64,000 nt of DNA from Brachypodius melanocephalos (taxonomy: Eukaryota > Chordata > Aves > Passeriformes > Pycnonotidae). Position 1 is the stretch's first letter. The number at the start of each line of letters is the position of its first letter. The position numbers and the translations under genes were made by a program. Where the stretch lies: contig VZSR01001479.1 in the NCBI GenBank assembly GCA_013398615.1, forward strand, positions 17,508,717 to 17,572,716. Reading direction: 5' to 3'. Below the pieces are notes generated by a model, which saw only the letters and a program-made list of their open reading frames with translations, was not told where the DNA came from and made no database searches. Of this stretch, positions 13,041 to 24,313 are shown in pieces.

Positions 13041-14746
13041 TAAAGAACACCTTAACAGTCCCTTGAAACACCAATGAAAAACAGACCTCAAAGTTGGTTT
13101 TGTGCTATAAAGCCCCCTTCAGCAATCTTTTGTGTATTTTTTGCTCAGGAGCTTGACACTTTAGAGCAATTAAAAAATAAAATCTAATTAGTTGTGTATG
13201 AGGTCCTTTTGTCCTTACTCAACACATAAGGATTGATTAAAAAAATGATCGTATCAATGTAATGATTTCACAGTTTTGGCTCAGGCTCAAAATCTGTGTA
13301 CTTCTATTTCCACAACTTGACCTTCCTGTAAATCCTCAAAGGCTGTCCTCTCAATTGTGCAGGTTCACCCTCAAAGCATTTGGATTCCTGGCACTGTTAC
13401 AAGCAAGCACATATCTTAGTACAAGAACATCAATAAATTCAAAACTTCAAAAAGGACCACAGCCCTGTTTAACTGCTTTACTCAAGCAGTGAAATAATTA
13501 TTTCCATCTTCTAGACTCAAATTTTAAACTAGAAATCACACAGAGAAAAGAGACAGGGTCTCATCTTCTGCAATATAAACACAACCACACTGATCTACCT
13601 CAGATATTCTCATAAAATGTGAGCTATCTACACATATAACTATACAAAATATTACAGATGCACATTTCTCATGAACTGCTACTGAGAAATAAAGTACTTA
13701 AACCTCACCAACTTTATGGATATAATGTATGAATGGATTGTATCATTACCACATTTTATCTGCCTGTTTCTACCACCTTCTCTACTGCACAATTAAAAAT
13801 TAACTGAGCACACTCACCCTGCTCCATCAATTTTTTCCCAGGTTTCTTTAAGCTGCATGAAAATGTTATAAAATCTGGCTGTTTATAGAGTTGTGTAGTA
13901 AATCATCATTGAAGTTGTACAGCAGAAAAACAAGACTAATATGCTACTTGGTACTGCACTTTCCCAACACGGGCACCTGATACAAATGGGATGTGGATGC
14001 CCTGCAGACTAGAGCAAACCTCCCAGTACCTGCCATCAATCATCACATTACCCAACCATTAAGAAACAAATCAAAATACATAAGAAGCTATACACCGGGC
14101 CACACAGTCCCATCTTTCTTCCTACAAAATCCTCAGAAGCCTTTGAGGCATCATCCAAACTAATGATTGCAAGGCTTTATTCATTCTTTTCATTATAATC
14201 CTTGTCCTGTGGGTACACTGAAATAGAAGTACTTTTACCACAGTGATGATTCTGGCAAACAGGAGGAAAAACCCCACTCTTTGGTGTCATAATACTATTT
14301 TTTATCAGAACAGCTCCTACAGCATGCAGGTTGACAAGTACATTAGGTAAAACCTCTTTTTTCTCTACAAGAGCTTTTCCTGTACCTTGGCAGATTTATT
14401 GTTTTGATCTTTCTTCAATTGTTACACTCATGCTGATAAAATATGAAAGGTTTGTCTCCTTCCTTAATATTCTGATGGAAACTTACATATAAGATAAGTA
14501 AGTCAAATTTCTGATTTTCTGTCTCAAATGCTGATTTAGGGAACTTTGGGGAAAAACTATGCTTGAAAGGTGAGCAGAATTACACAGATAAAATCCAACA
14601 TTTTTTTCTTCAAAGCTCTTCCAAGCAGAAGAAAACCAGAAAACTTACAGAAAATAGGCTTATAAACAATGTGTAATGTTGACAAAAACTGCTTGCATCA
14701 TTTAAGCAGCTTCCTAGGAAGCTGAAGTGATTCTAGTCTGAAAGAA

Positions 14747-14830
14747 TGTGCTGGTTTTGGCTAGGATGGAGTTAATTTCTTCACAGTAGATAATGGGGCT
14801 AATTTTTGGCCTTGTGGTTAAACCCTAGGA
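14747..14830 (+). mobile_element. Truncated LTR remnant of the same ERVL-like class
   Basis: TGTGCTGGTTTTGGCTAGGA, then GGAGTTAATTTCTTCACAGT and AATGGGGCTAATTTTTGG match the first roughly 75 bases of the LTR family seen at 10.9 kb. A GTGGTTAAACCCTAG segment follows at once and resembles the family's 3' terminus (GGTTAAACC), so most of the LTR interior appears deleted. It has the same plus-strand orientation as the fuller copy. No target-site duplication is certain. Confidence 0.7.
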
Positions 14831-16699
14831 AATGTTCACCTACATGGTATGATGCTCATGCCTGAAGATGTCACAGCACTTCTAGGTAATATTTTATAGC
14901 CAATATAAAATTTTCTTGTCAATTCCCATGACAACACAGTAATTTATTTTAAAAATGGAAGTTTGCTAAAAATTCAAGATCTGGAGAAGAAAACTAACTC
15001 CTCGTACCAGGTTTATTCATGTAAGGGACTATCAAGACAATATGTAACTGAGCAAATAATGTAAAAATCTCAAGTGAAATTGAGGTAATACAAATCAGTA
15101 GATTTAGTTGACTGAAGATTAAAGTTGTGGTATCAAATTAAGGTCATCTTCTCATTTTCTTAAAAAATACACTGAATGAAAAACATACAAGCATGCACAG
15201 ACCAAACAAGAGTACAAACTGAAAATAAGAGAACTACTGAGCAAAGTTAGCCAAGACATTTTTCAACATGTCTCATGGTTTCATTTGCTTTACTCCAAGG
15301 AGCTTTTACTGGTGCCATTCGACACTCCAAATAATACACTTAACATTTATTTTTGCTAAGCACACACACAAAAAATTTCCAATGGTACTCTCAGTTTACT
15401 GTATCTACAGCACCATAGCAAGCTTTTAAATTACTTTGCCATGAAAACCAGATAAACATTACAACAGCTAACATATAAAGAAAATACAATTTAGTATTTC
15501 CCCATTTCCGCGAGCAAAGCAAATTAGTTTGCAAAGGATATAGTAGCAAACATTCCATCTTGTTTAGATACACCTCTATGGCTACACTGAAAAGAAAATG
15601 CAGTCTTCCAGTTCTGAAGAATTATCTTCCAGTTCCAAACTCAGTTCTTTGGCAAACAACACTGTCACAGATTATCATGTGTTACTGGAGAAGGCTGCAC
15701 CTGCACCAAGAGCAAGGTAATGCAGCTTCTCTGTAACCTTCCTTCACTGCAGAACAAGCCAAGTTGTATCACCACACATCTGCTGCAAGCTATCAACAGT
15801 CATCTATGGAATAACTACAGTTCAGCTCAACAAACAGGAACTTGAAACACTTTTTCAAAGAATGACTTCAGAGGAAATTTCCCTTGAACTCCTTAAAGAG
15901 CAAGGGTCCTTACACTCAAACTGGAATACCCTTCCTTTCTGCACATAAATGCAAATACAGGCAAAAATTATTTTGGAAACACAGACTTCAAGAACATTAC
16001 CATTACCTACACACTCACCACTCCCCAGGACATTATGGCTTCTAACAGTGGTCCTGGTGGAAAGGATCATGTGAGTTCTTAATCTACACAAAACCAAAGC
16101 CTGGAGAAGACCTGAGCCAATGCAGATAACTTGGCTGCCTGACTGAGTGAGTGCACACACGGTTCTTCAGTACGGATCTGAAGCAGTGACTTCAGCCTGG
16201 CAATGACCTAACATGTCACTAGTAATACCAGCTCTGCGAGACATTATCCATCTACATCCTGCATATAGAAATAAAGGCATCAAAAGGACCCAAAGCAGGT
16301 AAATTTTTGTCTCAATGCAAAGATCAGCTGTCTATACTGCATCTTCAATCAGAGAAAGTCAATGTACTTAGAACAGTTTTCTACTTAGCACTTTGCATTT
16401 CAAGGGCAGGATTTCCAGAACACTGTCACAATCATTAGACTTAAACTGATTACTCCTCTGTGTCTTGTTTTCACAAAGACTAACTGGAAAGAGAATTCTA
16501 TTTATAGAATCATGTTTAACAGGATTCTCAGATGAACTATCTGCCATAGTAATCCTTTTATATGTACATTTCTGTCAGCAAAACAACAATATTTATTCTC
16601 ATTTGGCATTTGCCAGATATGGTTATTAGCCTTTACTGTTAAACTATAACTGCTAAATATAATGCAAAACCTAATTCCTTGATTCCACAGAACACGTAC

Positions 16700-16765
16700 C
16701 TGAGTCGCAAGATCTTTTGGTTGGTGTGGTTAACGAGGCATGAGCTGTACCTGTGCATGGCCCAC
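16700..16765 (-). CDS. Coding exon 3 (66 nt, phase 1-1)
   Basis: On the minus strand a strong pyrimidine-rich acceptor (CTTCTCTGTTTCCAG) precedes the exon, and a good donor (CTCAG then GTACGTG) follows. The 66 bases take two bases to finish a codon begun in exon 2, read 21 full codons and leave one base for exon 4. The reading is (C)GPCTGTAHASLTTPTKRSC followed by DS, with no stop in this phase. It is a short Thr/Ser-rich linker with three cysteines and one basic TPTKR site. The 66-base length is a multiple of three, so skipping it would keep the frame and create a TAT (Tyr) codon at the new junction. The exon is supported by splice sites and phase, not by a recognised domain. A chance pseudo-exon is the main alternative. 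Another phase is also open, so the case rests on the agreement with exons 2 and 4. Confidence 0.62.
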
Positions 16766-18049
16766 CTGGAAACAGAGAAGATTGTATGTCTCAAAACACC
16801 ACCTATATTTAACATTTACAACCACATCAAGATTCTGCTTAGGAACATAAAACATGGAGGAGCATTCGTCTTTGGAGAGCACATATGGAAGTAGTTCTAT
16901 TCTCAGTACTTCTTTCCCAGATGAATCTGAATGTCTTGTGGTAAAAAAAATACAGATGAAAAGTTGGGACAAAGTTACACTTTTTAAAATATACTTTATA
17001 AATATTTCAAGAGGCATTTTTAGGAAAATATACCACCATAATTGCAATGCTAGAAATGTATTTAAGTGACCCACAAGCAACACAAGGGACAACATGATCA
17101 CTTCTCTGATATCAAACCTTGTTACTGACTCCAGTGAGATAACAACTTTGCCTCTTATCTTGTTCTCATTATGTGTTCTAAGTGTGGCACAAGCATATGC
17201 TAACAAGCTCTTTCCATGTTTAAGGATTTTTGGCTCTGGACTCTTGCCCACTCATCTGGCATCTGCTTGGTATTAAATTGCTTTCTGCCTTTTTTCTTAA
17301 CATGCATCATCATTGAGAAGTTCTCCAGAGATCTTGTTAAAATAGCAACCAATTGAGTGTACACAGTGACTTGCAGTAAAAATAAATAAATAAAAATAAC
17401 TCCATGCAGGGAAGCCAAGACGAATTGACAGTAGCATTACCAATGGTAATGGTAACATCACAGCTTTGAAAATTGGATATTATAAATGGGAAGATGCTAG
17501 AGAGCCTGAAATTGAGTTAGATCTACTAGAGTTTGGCTATCAAAATACCAATAATCTAGACTGCACTAAACTGCTGGTGATATAGTAATAGTTGCTGGCA
17601 ATATAACAGAGCTTAGTGTAACAGGATAACCTTTAACATTAGGTCTTCATGCACTGAAAAATACTAAAACTACTTTTCCTCCTTTTTTTCCCCCCCCTGT
17701 CTTTGCATATCTGGAAAGCAGCACTGTGACTGTGGCAATGTTTTTACCTTTCAAGTATTTTCAAGCTGGCCTTGAAAAGTTAGTAAACTTCTTTTGCTTC
17801 TCTCTGGGATGGTCCCCCTTGAAGCTTTCCTTCCTTTCTCTTTTTCACTAAGTTTCAGGTCTCAGGCAAGTTTGTCTACCCTGAAATACTCATAGCATTT
17901 TAACACTTAAAAAAAATAAAATTCTGCAGTTGAGGGGAAAAGATGTGAGGTGCATTTGATTTCAATGAAATCCACCTGGGAACAGCCTCAGTTTTCCAGA
18001 GAAGGACCAATAAACTTGTTGAGTTTTTTGTTCTCACAAGAAGTCCCTC

Positions 18050-18560
18050 CAGCAACACACACCATTTCATACCTGTGCAATGGGTAATCTTTTAACGGGT
18101 GGTTGCAATGGCCCAGAAGCCAGTTCTTGGGCAGGCCAACAAGGAGGGCACTCAGCAGCTCCTGGCCTGAGGTTAAGCAAAGCCATCAGGACATGGGAAA
18201 CTATTGAACCTGACATAAGGAATTGCTATTTGTGACAGGCAAGAGCATAAGCAGCTGGCAGATGTTACAGACAGTGTTGCAAGGCACTGCTGGATTCTCC
18301 AGGTTGGTAAGGAGGGAGCTGGTGAGAAATGGCTGAACTGCACAGGTACAGGGAGGGGAGTGGTGGGGACTTCTCTGCAGGGTAAAGTCTGCATGTGAGA
18401 AGAGACAAGCTTGCTTTTGCAGTGAGGAGGCATGGGAGCCCTGGGGTGGGTCCTTTCCTAGCCAAAAATACAGCAACCTGGATGGATGGATCAAGCATCC
18501 TGGTATTAACAAAGTGGTGTTGGCTTCAGGCCTGACAGCACTAGCAAGCAACAACCTCTT
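18050..18560. other. GC-richer intronic patch of unknown origin
   Basis: About 500 bases with clearly higher G+C than the flanks and several overlapping open frames on the minus strand. No protein family, splice pair or known avian repeat can be recognised. It could be a very old transposon remnant or a regulatory segment; I cannot choose between them. Confidence 0.25.
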
Positions 18561-21500
18561 CTCAACAACCAGAAATGGTTAAGTAAGCAGAAATAATTGT
18601 TTACAACATAGTATTTTCAATTGTTTAATATTCTGGCCTAGAAAAAGTCACCTTGATCTATGTTAGTACTACTATTGTAAAAGGAACAAAAATGTTTAGT
18701 GTAGGGTTTGGTGCATTTGGGAAAAAATCAAAAATGAAACAGAATCCTTATCAAGTTTTCTAGTGAAACCTTCTGCATATTCAAAAACACTACAGAGCAG
18801 GTCTGTTAAGTCAGTCTCTACTTTCAGACACCAAGTATTTGGTTTCAATATAGAATGTAAGTAATAAATTCAACAGGGTACGGAATTTCAATGAACTGAC
18901 TTTAGACGCAGCTGCCACTTAAAATGCAGCAGCTCTTCTGTAAATAATTTTAGTTACATTCTCCCAGTTTTCACTGAATAGACAGTGAGAGGCATCATCA
19001 CTGTGGACTAACAAATAAGACTAATCTTTTCAATTATTGTAAATATTTACACTAGCTGCTACTTTCACCATCCAGCCACATGTAAGAACTTTATTTCTCA
19101 CTCTCTGAAGTACAGTAAGTTGGTATGCATTCTGCGCTTTTCTTTGTCAGAGTTTTCCTCTTATTTATTCTTCCCTCATTAGGTATGGCTTTCATACAGC
19201 TTTGATTTGTATAGCACAGCACCAGAGTTTAAATAAAGAGTATCTTGGGATTTGCATGCGTGTACACTAGTGCCTAATAACCACTGAAGGCAGCACGTAT
19301 TTTGCAGCATTTCCTTTTGCTGCTCCTTTTGTTCCACCATTAAAAATGTCATGCATAATTCAGTACTGTGGGCTTGACTGTGCAGTTCTATGTGGAAGTC
19401 ACTGCATGGAATCATTTGGTATACATAACTGCTAATTCAGGCATATTTGTACTGTTTGAAACAGGACAGTGTATTTCTCACAGCTTTGATTAAAATCCTG
19501 TGTGTGAGAAGGAAAAGGAAAGTCATAACAATAGAACACCACTCCATCTCGGCTATTCACAAAGGTAGGCTTATAACTTCATATGATTCAGGATGTATCT
19601 GCATCTTCACTGCCAAAAAAGTACATTTTTCAAAGTTATTTAACTGTGCTACATAAGACACTTCAGTGCACAGTGAAAGGCCACACATCTAGCTTCTAAC
19701 ATAACCCACAAGGCTGTAAAGCTCTTTTTGCTCAGCACAAACAAGACATTAAAATGGAAGAACAGAAATATCTTTCTACTCTATATCCAATTAACAGATA
19801 ACAAAAGAGCTTCTGCTCCTATTTTTTCCAGTGTATGGTTTCTGACATTTGCAACTCCTCTTTCAAACCAAAGCAGCCACTGCCCAGGGATAATGTAATC
19901 CCAAAAGAAGATAATTATAAATGCAAAAATACTAAAACTTACTGAAGAAATTAGAAGAATTGTGAGAATTTTGAGAATCCTCAAGTTTGCAAATTTAAAC
20001 ATAGAATTAATAAAGGACAAAACAAGGTAACTTAAATCTTATCATATATTAATACAACAGGTCTTGTTAATGTAGTTGCTATGTTTTTGGCTTCTGATAT
20101 CCACAGCTTTCCATAACTTACTATTAGCTGTACTTAAAATATATTGATTGGAAAAACAGATTCAAACCAAATTTCTCATCCAAAGTAGTAAAATTTTATA
20201 TATTGCTTCTATTTCTATGGATACATTAATATTGCTATTATTAACTGCTTCAAACTATTCTAAATTCTGTGTTTAAACTGTCCTTCAGAATGCCCTTCTG
20301 CACAGCCCACCTCCCTTCCTGAACTATGTTAACTGCTGCCAAGCAGGATTTGTCCTGAGGACATCCCTGAGTCAGGGCAACTTGTGGTTTCCCATTCCTC
20401 AAGTCTGTAAAGTGAAGTGACTACACAGAGTCAGAGCCTCCTATGCAGGAAAAAAGCTAAATACTAGGGTGTTTAATCCCCTCTTCTTGCTATTCCAAGA
20501 AGCACTAAAGTTTGAGCCCAGGGTACACATACCAGGTGGATTTGAGCAGCATTTGAAAGTACTTACTGAGCAGAGAAAGAGATGCAGAATGGAGCAAAAC
20601 TAAGTTAGCATGTGAGTAAAAAATCTAAATTACAGTAATACATTTAAACAATTTCAGATGCCACAAAAACTGCAAGCCAGATAATGAACAAAGATGGAGG
20701 AGATGGATGGAGATGAGTAAGTGGAGGAGCCTGAAGCCCAATAGCAATTGATCACAGTAACATAAGGACAAAGGAATTCCACTTTGAACTTTTGGTATTG
20801 TGATGCTTCCTTCCCATGTAAGCCACACTTGAATGCAACAGGCTGGAAGAAGGTAGTAAGAGCTGAATTTCCTTGGACAGCAGCACTCTAGCCAGGACAG
20901 GAACCATTTCATGGCTGTTTGCAACACAGGAAAGAACCTAGCTTGGGAAACCTGTCCAAACCAGTTAACCTAGTTGTACATTTCCTGAACTGGGAGAGAC
21001 ATAATCTAATTAATCCACACAATTGAGTCTGAAGGCAGTCATTGATTATGAACACCAATACATAAACAAATGGGAACATAAATCTCTCTAAGTTCAGTCT
21101 GCACAGACAGACTGTGCTATCTTTAAGAAAAAAAAGGCAAAAGAACTTTCCAAAACTTAAAAATTGCTTATTTGCTGCAGAATGGGCAAGATGCATAACC
21201 ATCTAAGTGATGTCATTACTACACAGATAAGAGGATTATATAACATAAAAATACTTACTTTTTAAAATCTCATTTTACAAATCAGCCTTTAGGTACTTTT
21301 GTGGATTTTTGTCTGCATGAAGCTTTCGCAGAAGTAAATGAAACCTGGACTGCTTTGTTGCTGAATGGATGGTAAATTTAACAACTATAATGAATTAAAG
21401 GGAGACAGGATTCAGATTCCACTTTCTGCCCTACTATTGTCTCAGTTTGTTACCTGTTTATCCTCAGTAATAGATGTTATATTCGCCTTCTTTGTAGGTG

Positions 21501-22823
21501 CGAGTAGAACTGTAAAATGTACTTTTGAAACCAGCAGGTAAGTAACATTTTTATAAACAATTTTATTTAACCTCAATAGCTGTGCAGCTCTAATCCACAT
21601 TTTTCCAATGTGACTGTGTTTCTGTTTTGTGTTCCATGGGGTTCTTTGACTCTAATAAATGGGACCCCAGGATACACTGTCTACTCTGCAATGTAAAGTG
21701 ACTATAAATCAGAAGGAACAATTAAAAGTGGTATAACATCCCTGGTCTTCATTATGTTTCAAAATTATCATGCCACAGACGTGGAAAGAAGTGCTCATTT
21801 CATAAATCTTTGTGCCAGATCTTTGCTTGTTAGAAAACACAGATATGTTCTTTATATGTATGGAATAGTTGGAAACTTACAGAAAGATATTCACTGAAAA
21901 AAAGACAATAATAACACTTCTTATTCAAACTTCTAACTGCCTTTACGTCCTGTACTAATTCTAATAGTATTAGTATGCACCTAATACTGGTGGCATTTCT
22001 CAAAAGACAATTCAAACAGCCCACAACTCAATATGGTTTTACATTTGAAAGCATTCTTACGAATTCCCAGATAAAAAGTGCACGTATTAAAAATAAAATG
22101 TGTATTTTGTGATAAATATTAAAAAAACAGAGTCAATGATAATCAAACTAAAAAACTGAGTCAGTTAATATTAACATTAGAAACAGTACCAAAAGACTAT
22201 TTGTAAACAGCTTCTAATGAAAACAAGGCTAAAAATTAAAAAATCCCAGACAATGTAAAACAACTTTTACTATTATCTAATTTAATAAAAGCAAAAGCTT
22301 GAGAAAATAGCTAGTTCTTTTTCTGTGGCATAGAAACCCCAAAACGCCTATAATATCAAAAGCCAGGTAGGTGCATATCCTGTATTAGAGGTGTGTCCTC
22401 TCTTGCTTTAATACAAGACACGAAATTGACTACAATGAGAAAGAATACATGAAAATCTTGTGGGTTGATAAAGAAAATTAGAATTTTTCACCATGACCCA
22501 CCTACAGGTTTCTCAGTTATGTTTGAGTTTAATCTAATACTGGGTCAGATTATCAGATATTAGTTTAATCTAATACTGTAGCCCAGAACAATTTTACTAG
22601 TTACTGCATTCTTTTGAGTAAGATAAAAACATAGAAATTGGTATGAGACTAATTCAGGTTAGCAACAAAGCAAATTACTTTCTACAGCCATTTGTGACAA
22701 GCAAGACAAAACCAGGCAGCTAGCTTGGTCTGTTTATACATTTACTACTTACAGAAGTGGGTATGCACATAACCTTCAGTCAGAGATGAGCCAGAAAACA
22801 AAGTTCCCCATTGACTGAAATAG

Positions 22824-22972
22824 GAAAAACAAACAAACAAACAAACAAAACCCCAAAAACCAAACCAACCTAACAAACAAACAAAAACAAACCAAAAAAC
22901 CCCAAAAAACCCAAAACAAAACAGAAACACAGCCCCCACCACCCAGAAAAAAACCTGAAAAAACCCCAAAGC
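22824..22972. repeat. A/C-rich low-complexity tract (AAAC)n and derivatives
   Basis: It starts with about five AAAC units and degrades into AAAACCCC, AACCAACC and CCCCAAAA variants over roughly 150 bases. Read on the minus strand it gives Gly/Phe/Trp/Val-rich frames that are artefacts of composition. Confidence 0.9.
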
Positions 22973-24294
22973 AAATGAAGACAGGATGTACAAAACTGAC
23001 TCCTCCTGCAATAAGCAGCTGAATTCTCAAAGTCAGGGCATTTACAAAAGTATACAATGAATAGCATCCAAGAACAACTGTCATTTCAAAAATCACTCTC
23101 CTTAAAAAGCACAAATTGAAGTTAAGGATGTCATGATAATAACTCAAAATGTGAAGTATTTTCAGAGCATACATAGAAAAGCTGTCATCTAAGACTCTAC
23201 TCACAAACCCAGGCAAAATACAAAAACGGTGAAGTTGTAAATTGGTAGAAACCTTTTGCATAGTGTCAGAGAATAGGCCATTCAGCAAGAAAGAAGCAAA
23301 GAAAGAATGCACTTGTTTATCCATTTTCCACAAATACATGTTGAAAGAAATGATATATATTTTTATTTTATTCCAAAGAGAAAAAACACCATTACTTTTT
23401 GAGTGCTATAACCTATGTGGCTTTTTACATAGTCATGCTTCAACACGCAATAAAATTCAGAGTATAAACATCCAATAGGTGCAGTAGAAGCCTACTGCAT
23501 CTTTGTCTCAGGACTAGTACACTTAATGTACATCAACTTCACAAAAATTACTCCATAATTGGGTGTATTTCAGTGCTTCTACTGCACACAAATGCTTAAG
23601 AAAATAAATGATTTTACAAAGCATTTTTCTAACCGTATCTTGCAAATTTAAATGTTCGAAACAAAGGTGTTTTAGTTTTGATGTGCAATGGCTCAAATTC
23701 TGAAGGGTATATGGAAACTAGCCAAAATTTACAGACATCCAGTCATGAAATACCTTTGTATGTGGGCATCTAAAATTCAGCACACATAGAAGTAAGGTGT
23801 GGTCAGTGATCATCACCATCTTTCTGAGCTGAAATCTTCAGTGTATTTTCTGACATTCATACTAGTAGCTCAGATCTTTGTTTATCTTATAAATTCTTCA
23901 ACACAGGAATGAAGAGCATTTAGCTCTTTTAGAAATAGCAGATATTCCTTTTTGTTCTTTTTCAATTGTGGTTCTTGCTATTCAAGGCCAAGAAAAGTTA
24001 AGCACACAATTAAAATGAAATCCTGTCAGCCAAAGCTAAAAACTACTGAAATACCAAATCTGATCAAGCTGCCAGAGTCAGTGTTCTTCACATTGACATT
24101 TCTCCTGTCACATAACAACACAGTTAATTTCAAACCTGCACAGAGTCAGCTTTAGCTCTGCTCATACAGTGACAGAAAAATGATGTGACAGCCCCAAAGA
24201 AAGCATTGAAGGCCTGAAACTAAGCAAAATTATTCCATGTGCAGTGTGACCTTTTCTCTACCAAAATACATAGAACCCTGCTTAATAAGCTGCC

Positions 24295-24313
24295 TTTTTT
24301 TTTTTTTTTTTTT
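24295..24313. repeat. T19 homopolymer
   Basis: An uninterrupted run of 19 T, equivalent to poly(A) on the minus strand. No retroposon body is recognisable beside it. Its length is likely to vary between individuals and sequencing reads. Confidence 0.9.

Larger units (their letters stand above)
90..16699 (-). other. Intron between exons 3 and 4 (about 16.6 kb)
   Basis: AT-rich non-coding DNA bounded by GT (donor GTACGTG after exon 3) and AG (before exon 4) on the minus strand. It holds a 46-bp tandem duplication near 3.7 kb, a CR1 3' fragment near 10.0 kb, a solo LTR at 10.9-11.3 kb, a short LTR remnant at 14.75 kb, small A-rich and TATG repeats near 5.4-5.6 kb, and a possible conserved block at 12.5-13.0 kb. 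Elsewhere I see no exon or RNA gene. The short open frames here have no good splice context or recognisable protein. Confidence 0.7.

Noticed and set aside
16730..17251. 173-codon minus-strand open frame
   Set aside because: It overlaps exon 3 in the wrong reading frame and runs through the intron. There is no recognisable domain, and the exon's phase with its neighbours favours a different frame.
22776..23339. 187-codon minus-strand open frame
   Set aside because: Much of it is translation of the A/C-rich tract, giving Gly/Phe/Val/Trp-rich low complexity. It is a composition artefact.
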